This document shows positions 44,777 through 53,565 of a stretch of DNA of 64,000 nucleotides, in pieces. The first letter of the stretch is position 1. Every line of letters begins with the position of its first letter. The DNA comes from DASZIT01 sp963770635 (GTDB taxonomy: Bacteria; Actinomycetota; Acidimicrobiia; Acidimicrobiales; RAAP-2). The notes under the pieces are model-generated. The model was given only the letters and a program-made list of their open reading frames with translations. It had not been told where the DNA came from and did no database searches. The position numbers and the translations under genes were made by a program. Where the stretch lies: the NCBI GenBank assembly GCA_963770635.1, contig CAVYQI010000005.1:248001-312000 (forward strand), given 5' to 3'.

Positions 44777-46449
44777 CCGAGGCAAGAGCGCTCATTCCTC
44801 TCACCGCTTACGCCCGGACGTCCACCGACGACCAGCAGAACCCGGGCGAAAGTCTGCGCTGGCAACTTTCCCGGGCCAACGCCCTCATAGTCGGGCGGGG
44901 TGAGATCGTCTCGGTTGTCCACGACACCGACGTCTCCCGTTCGGTCCCCTGGTCCCGACGCCCCGAGGCGGCCCGGCTCATTTCCCAACTCTCCAACCCG
45001 AATCGCGGCTGGACCGGCATCGTCGTCGGTGAACCCCAACGAGCCTTCGGCTCTGCCGGGCAAGTGCAGAACATCCTCCCTCAGCTCGCCCATTGGGGGG
45101 TGCAGCTGTGGGTGCCCGAAGTCGGCGGCCCGGTCGATCCCGATTCCGAGGCGCACGATTTGCTCATGTCGATGTTCGGCGGACTCAGCAGGGCCGAGCG
45201 CAATCGTCTGCGGGTCCGCGTCCGGACCTCAATGAAGGCGATGGCCCCGGAAGGTCGCTATCTCGGTGGACGACCGCCTTACGGCTACAAGTTGGAGCGC
45301 ACCGGTGTCCCACACCCCAATCCGGAAAAGGCCCGCCAAGGGGTCCAGCTCACCAATCTGGCCGTAGACCCGGAGACGTCAAAGGTCGTGGAGCAGATCT
45401 TCGCCTGGCGGGTGGAGGGGGTCGGCTTCCGAACCATCGCCACTCGTCTGACCGTGCAGGGGTTCCCGTGCCCATCCGCCGCCGACCGGGAACGCAATCC
45501 TCACCGCCACGGTCGGGCATGGTCGATCGGCGCCGTGCGGACCATCGTCATGAACCCCAAGTACAAAGGCCAGGGCGTCTACGGGCGCTACCGCAAGGTG
45601 GAGCGTCTCTTCGACGTCAATGACCCAGCCGCCGGCAATGTGACCCGGATGTCGCCCGCTCCGGCTTCAGAGGTCATTGAGACCGATGGCATTGTGGCGC
45701 CAATCGTCAGCGAGACGGTCTGGCGCCAGGCGCAGACCGACCGCGCCCCGGCTACCTCTGGACCTCGACCAGATCGGCCTCAGGCCTCCCCCTACGCCCT
45801 GCGGGGGCTCATCGTCTGTGGCCAGTGCGGCAAGAGGATGCAAGGCCACACGGTCAAGCGGAGGAGCGGCGCCAAGCGCGTCGGCTACCAATGCGTCTAC
45901 CGGACCGAGTACCCCGGCGACGACAGCCATCCCAAGACTCTCTTTCTGGCTGAGGACCGGATTTTGCCCGCGGTCGATGAGTGGCTGGCGGATCTGACCT
46001 CTCCGGACCGACTGGACAGCACCGTGATGGCCATTCTGGCCGCCGATGCTCACGCAACCGCCGATTCACCTGAGGTGCGCCGGGCCAGGCTCCAGGCCAG
46101 CGAAGCACGCAAGAAGCTCAGCCAATACCTCGACGCGCTGGAGGCCGGAATGGACCCGGCCCTCGTCACCGAGCGCACCCGCGTCGCGCAAGGGGAGCTG
46201 GCCTCATCGAATGCGGTGATCACTGCCTGCGACTCATCTGGCGCCGGTGAGCTATCGGAGCAACAGCTGCGTGAATTGCTCGAAGGTGTCGGTGGCCTGA
46301 CCGCACTCTTGGCCAACGCGAACAGCGCAGAACGTCAGCAGGTGTACCGCTCTGCAGGCGTGCATCTTCGCTATCAACGAAGCGAAGAAGGCGAGCGGCT
46401 CACGGCATCCCTGCGCGTGGGGTTGTTTCGTGTCGGAGGGGGGACTTGA
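44773..46449 (+). CDS. Large serine recombinase (site-specific integrase)
   Basis: 558 residues. The N-terminal resolvase domain has YARTSTDDQQNPGESLRWQL with the nucleophile Ser17; the recombinase domain contains GRPPYGYKL and AWSIGAVRTIVMNPKYKGQG; a zinc ribbon follows (CGQCGKRMQGH ... YQC), then a coiled-coil region and a beta-rich C-terminus. This is the phage/ICE integrase arrangement. Its last codons and stop (46447-46449) lie inside the tRNA-Leu 3' end, so the integrated C-terminus VGGGT is supplied by the target site. Confidence 0.95.
   Translation: MTEARALIPLTAYARTSTDDQQNPGESLRWQLSRANALIVGRGEIVSVVHDTDVSRSVPWSRRPEAARLISQLSNPNRGWTGIVVGEPQRAFGSAGQVQNILPQLAHWGVQLWVPEVGGPVDPDSEAHDLLMSMFGGLSRAERNRLRVRVRTSMKAMAPEGRYLGGRPPYGYKLERTGVPHPNPEKARQGVQLTNLAVDPETSKVVEQIFAWRVEGVGFRTIATRLTVQGFPCPSAADRERNPHRHGRAWSIGAVRTIVMNPKYKGQGVYGRYRKVERLFDVNDPAAGNVTRMSPAPASEVIETDGIVAPIVSETVWRQAQTDRAPATSGPRPDRPQASPYALRGLIVCGQCGKRMQGHTVKRRSGAKRVGYQCVYRTEYPGDDSHPKTLFLAEDRILPAVDEWLADLTSPDRLDSTVMAILAADAHATADSPEVRRARLQASEARKKLSQYLDALEAGMDPALVTERTRVAQGELASSNAVITACDSSGAGELSEQQLRELLEGVGGLTALLANANSAERQQVYRSAGVHLRYQRSEEGERLTASLRVGLFRVGGGT
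46430..46444 (+). repeat. Right attachment-site repeat (attR), within tRNA-Leu
   Basis: Identical 15-nt copy of 38538-38552; it covers the 3' acceptor strand and the start of the T-stem of the tRNA gene. Confidence 0.75.
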
Positions 46450-46514
46450 ACCCCCACGCCCTTGCGGGCACCAGCCCCTCAAGCTGGCGCGTCTGCCTAT
46501 TCCGCCACTCCGAC
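46431..46514 (-). tRNA. tRNA-Leu (anticodon GAG)
   Basis: Read on the minus strand: acceptor GTCGGAG pairs with CTCCGAC (3' side), anticodon stem CCAGC / GCTGG with loop TTGAGGG gives anticodon GAG, the long variable arm TGCCCGCAAGGGCGT marks a class II tRNA, and the T-arm is GGGGG-TTCAAGT-CCCCC. The discriminator is A. CCA is not encoded. The 3' end is the island integration site and overlaps the integrase stop. Confidence 0.95.
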
Positions 46515-46615
46515 GAATGGCACCGATCTCCCAATCGGGGCGGAGAGCATGGTAGCGCGCCATGGCCAGGCGCCTGGCTCGCTGCCAGCCCGATTCCGCA
46601 GCAGACGAGACGGAT

Positions 46616-48400
46616 TTAGGTAGAGCCGGCCGGCTTCGGTATCAACGGGCTCCAGCTCGGAAGGTTCCACAGCAGCCCGTCAATCGAGCTGTTGTACGAG
46701 ATCCCGGCCAGCTGGACCCCATTGGCCACCAGTGCCGGCTCCTGGAAGAGCGGCAGCGCCACCATCTGGTCCCAAAGGGTGTCATCGATCTGGGCGTAGA
46801 TGGGGTCGCCGACGTTCGGGTTCAGCTCTTGTGACGCCTCGGCGAACAGCTGGTCCACCGCCGGATCGTCGTAGTTGCTCCAGTCGCTCGATCCGCCGAC
46901 TCCGGGCGAGCCCAGGTCTTCGGAGTACCAACCGTCGGCCGCGGTGAGGTAGGGGCCCGCTGACCGGGTCACCAGGGCCAGGTCGTAACCATTCGACTGG
47001 GCGGCGGCGGCCAACCCGGCCTGGCCGTCGACCGGAATGGTGACCACCCCGATCCCGGCCAGCCGAAGCTGGGAGGCGATGGACTCACCCACCTGGACGA
47101 TCCACGGGTCTCCCGTCTCCACCGCCATGCGCACCATGAGCTGGTTACCGCCGGCGTCCACATACCGACCGTCGGGGGCGCGATGGTACCCGACTGATGC
47201 CAGTAACCGGTCCGACGCCGCGGGGTCAGCCTTGTCGTAGCCGGAGGCGGCTGATGATTTCGCGTAGGTGTTGGCGAACGGGACCGCCAGATGGTCTTCG
47301 TTGACGTTGAGGTCGGGCGCCACCGCCCCGAACGTCTCTGTCAGGAGCGCATCCCGATCGATGGAATGGGCGATCGCCTGGCGAAGTGCCATTTGGGACG
47401 CCAATGGCGAGATCGTGTTGAACTCGACCTGCAGGAAGGTAAGTGAGGGCTGCACACTGCTCTGGGTGTTCGGCAACGACGAGGTGGCGTTGAGAGTGGC
47501 CAAATTGAAACTCGCCGGCTGCGCCACCATGTGGTTGCTGCTACCGAGGTCGGCAACCCACGTCGACGGGTCGGACATGCTCGATACCGTCACCGACGCC
47601 AAGGTCCCGGGCGAACCCCACCAACGGGGGTTGCGGACCAACACCGCGGTTCCTCCCGAAACTGATTGCAAGAGGTAGGGACCCGCGGAGAGATCGAGAT
47701 CCGGGTTGAAGGTATCGAAGCCGTGGTTCCATCCGACCCGTTCGGCGATGTGGGCCGGGACCATGCCGCTGAACAGGGTTCTCCAGTCGGTGAAGGGCGT
47801 GGAGAACACCACCGTGACGGTCTTGCCGTCCTGGCTGCCGGTGACCGACGCCACATCGCGGTACCCGAGGGTGGACGATGCCGCATCGGGCTGGCCGTCC
47901 ACATCCAGATCCGTCCCCCGCTGGGATTTCCAGGCGTAGATGAAGTCCTCGGCACTGACCGGCACGCCGTCGGACCAGACGGCCGCCGGGTTCACCACAT
48001 ATTGGATGGTCAGCGGACTCACCGACGTGACTTTGGTGCTGCTCAGCAGGTCGCTGTTGAGGGTGGTGGTGAGATTGGGGAGGATGATGTAGGCGCTCGG
48101 CAATACCGACGACAGCAAGGTGGGGGTCGAGGAGTTGGCCCCTCCCGGTGTATTCGGGTTGAAGCCGTCCCACGATTGATCGAGGCTCACGGTGGCGCTG
48201 CCGCCGGTTCCCGAGACGAGGTCCGAGATGCTCTGCTGGGTGACTTCTCGTATCCGGTGGGATCCGAGGTGGTCGACGATCGCCACGATCACGATGATCA
48301 CGATGATCAGCAGGGGCAAGGTCCAGCGAGCCCGGCGCTCCGCCCAGAATGATGTGATCCGACCTCGGCGCCCGCCCGGCTCGGCGCCGTCGGCGCTCAC
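46616..48400 (-). CDS. Family 5 ABC solute-binding protein with N-terminal membrane anchor
   Basis: 594 residues. The start has a single membrane helix (WTLPLLIIVIIVIVAIVDHL) and no lipobox cysteine, so the protein is anchored by a signal-anchor rather than lipid. The rest is a type 5 peptide-binding fold (NPAAVWSDGVPVSAEDFIYA, then MALRQAIAHSIDRDALL). GTG at 48400 overlaps the secG stop by four bases. No permease or ATPase gene is adjacent, so its transporter partner is elsewhere or it has another role. Confidence 0.85.
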   Translation of the reverse strand: MSADGAEPGGRRGRITSFWAERRARWTLPLLIIVIIVIVAIVDHLGSHRIREVTQQSISDLVSGTGGSATVSLDQSWDGFNPNTPGGANSSTPTLLSSVLPSAYIILPNLTTTLNSDLLSSTKVTSVSPLTIQYVVNPAAVWSDGVPVSAEDFIYAWKSQRGTDLDVDGQPDAASSTLGYRDVASVTGSQDGKTVTVVFSTPFTDWRTLFSGMVPAHIAERVGWNHGFDTFNPDLDLSAGPYLLQSVSGGTAVLVRNPRWWGSPGTLASVTVSSMSDPSTWVADLGSSNHMVAQPASFNLATLNATSSLPNTQSSVQPSLTFLQVEFNTISPLASQMALRQAIAHSIDRDALLTETFGAVAPDLNVNEDHLAVPFANTYAKSSAASGYDKADPAASDRLLASVGYHRAPDGRYVDAGGNQLMVRMAVETGDPWIVQVGESIASQLRLAGIGVVTIPVDGQAGLAAAAQSNGYDLALVTRSAGPYLTAADGWYSEDLGSPGVGGSSDWSNYDDPAVDQLFAEASQELNPNVGDPIYAQIDDTLWDQMVALPLFQEPALVANGVQLAGISYNSSIDGLLWNLPSWSPLIPKPAGST

Positions 48401-48627
48401 TGCAGGCGCAGAATGAGGACCACGTTGGTAAAGGCGAAGAGCACCGCCACCGTGACCGTGATCCGGTCGAGGTTCTTCTCCACCACGGTCGAACCGGCCG
48501 CCGCCGAACCGACCGACCCTCCGAACATGTCCGAAAGGCCTCCGCCCTTCCCGCTATGCATCAAGATCAAGAAAAGCAGGGAGAGTGATGCCACGATCTG
48601 CACGACGACGATGGCTGCAGTCAACAT
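48397..48627 (-). CDS. secG: Protein translocase subunit SecG
   Basis: 76 residues with two hydrophobic helices (VVVQIVASLSLLFLILMHSG and VTVAVLFAFTNVVLILRLQ) joined by the Gly-rich GKGGGLSDMFGGSVGSAA loop that identifies SecG. It is part of the SecYEG translocon. Downstream of tpiA as in many actinobacteria. Confidence 0.95.
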   Translation of the reverse strand: MLTAAIVVVQIVASLSLLFLILMHSGKGGGLSDMFGGSVGSAAAGSTVVEKNLDRITVTVAVLFAFTNVVLILRLQ

Positions 48628-48672
48628 GGCGTCTCCCTTCCTCGACTCTTGCCGCCGGAGACGATAGCAAAT

Positions 48673-49467
48673 TCATCGGGCGGTATCGGGCGCGGCCTTC
48701 ACGATGGCCACAAATGCGGAGGCATCCAGGCTGGCCCCGCCAACCAGAAGGCCATCAATGTCGGGGCACGACATCAGGTCCCCGGTGTTCTCGGCCGACA
48801 CCGAGCCGCCGTACTGGATCCGCACCGTGGTCGCCGGCTCTGCCCCGGCCACCCGGCCCACGATCTCGCGGATCCAACTGCACGCCTCCTGGGCGTCCTC
48901 GGCGGTGGCGGCCTGACCGGTGCCGATGGCCCAGATCGGCTCGTAGGCCACCACCATGCCCGCCACCGACTCCGGCGCCATCCCGCGGATCGCCTCCTCG
49001 ACCTGCCGTTCCAGCCGATCCTTGGTCCGACCTTCAGCCCGTTCCTCCTCCGATTCCCCCACACAGCAGATGGGGGTCATGCCGTTGCGGATCACGGCGT
49101 GGAGCTTGGCGGCCACCAGTTCGTCGGTCTCGCCGAAATACCGTCGCCGTTCGGAGTGCCCGATGATCACGTACTCGACATGCAATTTGGCCAGCATCAT
49201 CGGGCTGACTTCGCCGGTGTAGGCGCCGGAGTCCTCCACGGCGCAGTTTTGGGCGCCCAGGGCCACCGGGACGCCTTCGGCCTCGATGACGGTCTGCACC
49301 GACCGGATGTCGGTAAACGGTGGGTGTACCGACACATCAACCGACGTGACATCGGCCGGGCTCAACCGCAGGCCGAGATCCCGCGCCGCGTGGATGGCTT
49401 CGAAGTGATCGAAATTCATCTTCCAGTTGCCGCTGATGAGAGGGCGGCGTCGAACGGCGGCAGTCAC
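48673..49467 (-). CDS. tpiA: Triosephosphate isomerase
   Basis: 264 residues. Interconverts glyceraldehyde-3-phosphate and dihydroxyacetone phosphate. Active-site Lys in SGNWKMN, His in VIIGHSERRRYFGE, and Glu in VAYEPIWAIGTG are all present. GTG at 49467 overlaps the pgk stop (GTGA). Part of the gap-pgk-tpiA glycolytic operon. Confidence 0.97.
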   Translation of the reverse strand: MTAAVRRRPLISGNWKMNFDHFEAIHAARDLGLRLSPADVTSVDVSVHPPFTDIRSVQTVIEAEGVPVALGAQNCAVEDSGAYTGEVSPMMLAKLHVEYVIIGHSERRRYFGETDELVAAKLHAVIRNGMTPICCVGESEEERAEGRTKDRLERQVEEAIRGMAPESVAGMVVAYEPIWAIGTGQAATAEDAQEACSWIREIVGRVAGAEPATTVRIQYGGSVSAENTGDLMSCPDIDGLLVGGASLDASAFVAIVKAAPDTAR

Positions 49468-50669
49468 GAGGAGTGTCGACCCCGGCCGGATCCGCGGGCG
49501 GGTGCATTCACCGCGCCTCGCAGGGCGGCCAGACCTGGGAGATCTCCATGCTCGAGCAGTTCGAGGGAAGCGCCGCCGCCGGTGGAGATGAAATCGATCT
49601 GATCGGCGAGCCCGATGGCCTCGACGGCCGCGGCACTGTCGCCGCCACCCACCACCGTGAAGCCGCGGCACTCGGCGACCGCCTCGGCCACTCCGGTTGT
49701 CCCGGCACAGAAACGCTCGTCTTCGAAGACACCCATCGGACCGTTCCACAGCACCGTCCCGGCGCCGGCAATCCTCTCGCTGTACGCCTTCACGGTGGCG
49801 GGCCCGATATCGAGGCCGACCCACCCGGCGGGGACGTCGTCCTCGACGATGACCACCTGGCCCTTGTCGCACCCGCACCCGAAGTCGGCGCCCGGTTCCA
49901 GAGCGACGATGTCGGACGGCAACAGAATCGGGGTGCCTCCGGCCAACAACGCCGCACACCGGTCGATCTGATCGCGATCCACCATCGACGCCCCGACATC
50001 GTGGCCGGCGGCGGCCAGGAAGGTGAAGGCCATGCCCCCTCCGACCAGCAGTGCGTCGACCCTGTCGAGCAGCTTGGTGAGCACGCCGAGCTTGTCGGTG
50101 ACCTTGGCCCCCCCGACCACGGCCACGAACGGGCGTTGCGGGAGCCCGAGCAACCCGCCCAATACCTCCAATTCCCGCTGGAGGAGAAGGCCGGCGGCGC
50201 TGGGGAGGAATCTGGGGGGGCCGACGATCGACGCATGGGTCCGGTGGGAGACTCCGAAGGCATCGTTCACGTAGGCATCGTGGCCGTTGACCAGCTTGTC
50301 GACGAAGGCCGGGTCGTTCTCGCACTCCCCCGGCTCGAATCTGAGGTTTCCGAGCAGCTGCACCTGGGGAGCCAACTCCGCCAGCCGGTCCCGTACCGGT
50401 GTCATTTCCCATCTCGGATCGGGGGCACCGTCCGGGCGCCCGAGGTGGGTGCAGGCAGTCACCTTCGCCCCTCGCTCGAGGAGGTAGCGAAAGGTGGGTA
50501 GCGCCGACCGGATCCGGAAGTCGTCGGTCACCGTTGGCGTTCCGCGTTCGCTGACCCCGAGCGGCACGTTGAAGTCGACCCGGACCAACACGCTGGTTCC
50601 GTCGAGCCGGGGAAGATCGCCCAGAAGCGGAAGTCCCCGCATGAGCGGGTTGTCGTCGCCTGCGGTCAT
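49464..50669 (-). CDS. pgk: Phosphoglycerate kinase
   Basis: 401 residues from ATG 50669. Transfers phosphate from 1,3-bisphosphoglycerate to ADP. Seen: VLVRVDFNVPLG at the N-terminus, ACTHLGRPDG, LLVGGGMAFTFLAAAGHDVG and the nucleotide motif LWNGPMGVFEDERF, then VVGGGDSAAAVEAIG. Sits 34 bases after gap. Confidence 0.97.
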   Translation of the reverse strand: MTAGDDNPLMRGLPLLGDLPRLDGTSVLVRVDFNVPLGVSERGTPTVTDDFRIRSALPTFRYLLERGAKVTACTHLGRPDGAPDPRWEMTPVRDRLAELAPQVQLLGNLRFEPGECENDPAFVDKLVNGHDAYVNDAFGVSHRTHASIVGPPRFLPSAAGLLLQRELEVLGGLLGLPQRPFVAVVGGAKVTDKLGVLTKLLDRVDALLVGGGMAFTFLAAAGHDVGASMVDRDQIDRCAALLAGGTPILLPSDIVALEPGADFGCGCDKGQVVIVEDDVPAGWVGLDIGPATVKAYSERIAGAGTVLWNGPMGVFEDERFCAGTTGVAEAVAECRGFTVVGGGDSAAAVEAIGLADQIDFISTGGGASLELLEHGDLPGLAALRGAVNAPARGSGRGRHSS

Positions 50670-50703
50670 TTGTGGTTGTGCCCCCCAGCTCCGGTCGGCG
50701 CCC

Positions 50704-51729
50704 TCAGGCGGCGACGCCGCCGACGACGACGGACAGATCGACGAGGCGGTTGGCATAACCCCATTCGTTGTCGTACCACCCCTGGACTTTGACCAAGGTG
50801 ATCCCCGAGGCTGACGGCATCACCATGGTCAGCCCGGCGTCGAAGGTGCACGAGGCGGGGCTGCCGACGATGTCGGACGAGACGATCGGGTCCTCGGTGT
50901 ACACCAGGTACTTGGACAGGGGACCGGAGGCGGCCGCTTCGGCAAACGCCCGGTTGACCTGTTCGACGCTGACTTCCCCGGGAACCACCGCGGTGAAGTC
51001 GGTGATCGAGCCGTCGGCTACCGGTACCCGGAACGCCGACCCGTCCAGCCGCCCCTGCATGGAGGGAAGCACCAGCCCGGTGGCCCGGGCCGCTCCGGTC
51101 GAAGCGGGCACGATGTTCACCGGGGCGGAACGGGCCCGTCTCAGGTCCTTGTGCGGCAGGTCCAGGAGATTCTGATCGTTGGTGAAGGCGTGGACGGTGG
51201 TCATGAGCCCGCTTTCGATGCCAAAGGCATCGTCGAGCACCTTCACCAGGGGAACAAAGCAGTTGGTCGTACACGATGCGTTGGACACCACGAAGTGTTT
51301 GCCAGGGTCGAATTCGTGGTCGTTCACGCCCATCACGAAGGTGGCGTCCACCCCGGAAGCCGGTGCCGACACGATGACCCGGGACGCACCGCCGGACAGA
51401 TGGGCGCCGGCGGTTTCGCGGGTGGTGAACAGCCCGGTGGACTCGATCACCACCTCGACCCCCAGTTCGCCCCACGGGAGGGCCAGCGGGTCGCGCTCGG
51501 CCAGGACGGCGATGGGTCCGGAGTCGAGGATGATCTGGGTGCTGTCCACCTTGACCTCGGATCCGAACCGGCCGTGGGTGGAGTCGTACTTGAGCAGATG
51601 GCCGAGGGTCTCGGCGGAGGTCAGGTCGTTGATGGCCACGACCTCGATGTCGGCACCGATCGCCCGGGCGGCCCGAAGGTAGTTGCGACCGATGCGCCCG
51701 AACCCGTTGATGCCGACCCGTACGGTCAT
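50704..51729 (-). CDS. gap: Glyceraldehyde-3-phosphate dehydrogenase
   Basis: 341 residues. The NAD-binding GINGFGRIGRN start is typical. The catalytic Cys153 is in SNASCTTNC and His180 in MTTVHAFT. The C-terminal part includes WYDNEWGYANRLVDL. First gene of the leftward glycolytic operon. Confidence 0.98.
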   Translation of the reverse strand: MTVRVGINGFGRIGRNYLRAARAIGADIEVVAINDLTSAETLGHLLKYDSTHGRFGSEVKVDSTQIILDSGPIAVLAERDPLALPWGELGVEVVIESTGLFTTRETAGAHLSGGASRVIVSAPASGVDATFVMGVNDHEFDPGKHFVVSNASCTTNCFVPLVKVLDDAFGIESGLMTTVHAFTNDQNLLDLPHKDLRRARSAPVNIVPASTGAARATGLVLPSMQGRLDGSAFRVPVADGSITDFTAVVPGEVSVEQVNRAFAEAAASGPLSKYLVYTEDPIVSSDIVGSPASCTFDAGLTMVMPSASGITLVKVQGWYDNEWGYANRLVDLSVVVGGVAA

Positions 51730-51823
51730 TGCTGTGGTTACCTCTCTCGTCCTCTAGTCCACGATACCGATGACGTACCCAACTCCGGCGACCAAAGCTA
51801 GGCCAACAGGATACGCCGCCGGG

Positions 51824-52717
51824 TCATCCGAGCAGATCTGAGAGCACATTCGCCAGTTTGGTCGGGTCATGGGCCAATCCGTTGGGACGGCACAGCGAGG
51901 CTTCGATAACCGGAATGGACGGAGCGCCGAGGGCGAGCCCGCGGGAATCGTAGATGGCCACATCGACCTCCACACCATGCGCCACCAGGGCGGTTATGTG
52001 CATGCCGACGTCGAAACCGGTGGTTTCAGGGACCTGGGGGCGGAGATTGCAGATGTAGACGGTCCGACCGGATGACGCCGTGATGGCATCGGTGATCCCC
52101 GGCACCGCGACGGCCGCCAACACACTGGTGAACAGCGACCCGGGACCCAGCACGATGAGGTCTGCCGACCGAATGGCGTCGAGCACCGGTCCCGGGGCGA
52201 CGGCGTCGTCGGGGACCAGCGACACCCGGCGGATACGGTCGTTCCCCATCACCGCGACCTGGCCGGAGACCGAGCCTCCCTCGATTTCTGCCTTGAGCAC
52301 CACCAGTTCGGTGGTGGCCGGAAGCACCCGGCCCCGGACCCCGAGGAGCCTGGCCGCCTCGTCGAGGCCGAGGATGGGGTCGCCGGCCGCCTCCATCAGC
52401 CGGGCCAGCACCAGATTGCCCAACGAGTGACCGGACAGCTCACCTTCGTTGAATCGGTAGGCAAAGGCGGAGGCCAGCAGGGAGTCAGGCTCGGCCAGGG
52501 CCACCAGGCACTTGCGGAGATCACCGGGGGGGAGGATGTGCATCAGCTCTCGGAGTCGACCCGAGGATCCCCCGTCGTCGGCCACCGACACCACTGCGGT
52601 GATGGCATCGGTCAAGGTCCGGACCGCCCGCAAGGTGGCGGCCAGGCCATGGCCGCCACCGAGGGCCACCACCCGGGGCCGGCGTCGCCGGTCGTGTCCG
52701 TCGTCGGAGTCGCTCAA
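51824..52717 (-). CDS. yvcK: YvcK/CofD-like gluconeogenesis factor
   Basis: 297 residues from TTG 52717, which overlaps the rapZ stop as TTGA. The glycine-rich VVALGGGHGLAATL and SVADDGGSSGRLRELMHI motifs are characteristic. YvcK binds UDP-sugars and controls carbon flux into cell-wall synthesis. In most actinobacteria whiA follows; here only about 95 non-coding bases separate yvcK from gap. Confidence 0.93.
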   Translation of the reverse strand: MSDSDDGHDRRRRPRVVALGGGHGLAATLRAVRTLTDAITAVVSVADDGGSSGRLRELMHILPPGDLRKCLVALAEPDSLLASAFAYRFNEGELSGHSLGNLVLARLMEAAGDPILGLDEAARLLGVRGRVLPATTELVVLKAEIEGGSVSGQVAVMGNDRIRRVSLVPDDAVAPGPVLDAIRSADLIVLGPGSLFTSVLAAVAVPGITDAITASSGRTVYICNLRPQVPETTGFDVGMHITALVAHGVEVDVAIYDSRGLALGAPSIPVIEASLCRPNGLAHDPTKLANVLSDLLG

Positions 52718-53565
52718 CGTTCGATGTCCCGATGGAACACCGTGGTGGCCATTCCGTGGGCATCGAGACGCGAGGCCAGCTCCTCGGCGAGCGCCACCGA
52801 CCGGTGACGGCCACCGGTGCACCCCATGGCCACGGTGAGATACGACTTCCCCTCCCGGATGTAGGCGGGGACCAGCATGGCCAGGAGGCCGTCCAGTTTC
52901 TCCAGAAACTCGGTGGTCTCCGGACGGGAGAGGACGAAGTCCCGCACCGGTTCCTCCAGCCCGCTGAGGGGACGCAGCGACTCGTCCCAGTAGGGGTTGG
53001 GGAGGAACCGGCAGTCGAACATGAGGTCGACGTCGGTCGGCACCCCGTACTTGAAGCCGAACGACAGGATCGAGGTGCGCATGGTGCCGACAGCGTCTTC
53101 CTCGCTGAACACCTCCATCAAGCGGGTCCGGAGCTGGTTCACATTCAGCTCGCCGGAGTCGACGACCAGGTCGGCTCGGTCGCGGATGGCGCTCAGGAGC
53201 TTCCGCTCCTCGTTGATCGACTCCTCCACCCCTCTCGCCTCTTGCGGGTGGCGTCGCCGGGTTCCCTCGAACCGGCGGATGAGCACATCGTCCGCCGCGT
53301 CCAGGAAGAGGATCCGCACCCGCTTGCGTCCGGCCTTGAGGGCGTCGACCGCCGGCAGCACGTCGTCGAGGTCTCCCCCGCCGCGCCCGACCACGAAGGC
53401 CACCCGTTTCATCTCCGCGCCGCTGCCGTCCACCAACTCCGAGACCTTGGAGATCAGCTCGGAGGGCATGTTGTCGATCACGAACCAGCCGATGTCCTCG
53501 AGGGTGGCACCGGCGGTGGAGCGGCCGGCGCCGGACATACCAGTCACCACCAGGTACTCGCTCAT
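52714..53565 (-). CDS. rapZ: RNase adapter protein RapZ
   Basis: 283 residues. The Walker A motif GMSGAGRST is at 9-17, and the C-terminal domain has MGCTGGRHRSVALAEELAS, the conserved YvcJ/RapZ signature. RapZ binds nucleotides and, in proteobacteria, small RNAs of amino-sugar control. Overlaps uvrC stop by four bases. Confidence 0.95.
   Translation of the reverse strand: MSEYLVVTGMSGAGRSTAGATLEDIGWFVIDNMPSELISKVSELVDGSGAEMKRVAFVVGRGGGDLDDVLPAVDALKAGRKRVRILFLDAADDVLIRRFEGTRRRHPQEARGVEESINEERKLLSAIRDRADLVVDSGELNVNQLRTRLMEVFSEEDAVGTMRTSILSFGFKYGVPTDVDLMFDCRFLPNPYWDESLRPLSGLEEPVRDFVLSRPETTEFLEKLDGLLAMLVPAYIREGKSYLTVAMGCTGGRHRSVALAEELASRLDAHGMATTVFHRDIER

Larger units (their letters stand above)
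38538..46444. mobile_element. Genomic island integrated at tRNA-Leu(GAG)
   Basis: About 7.9 kb bounded by a 15-nt direct repeat (38538-38552 and 46430-46444). The right copy lies in the 3' end of the tRNA-Leu gene; the left copy is the displaced original tRNA end. Inside are a large serine integrase abutting the tRNA, a tyrosine recombinase trio, a VapBC-like pair and two unknown genes. Much of the interior is visibly lower in GC than the flanks. Confidence 0.8.
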
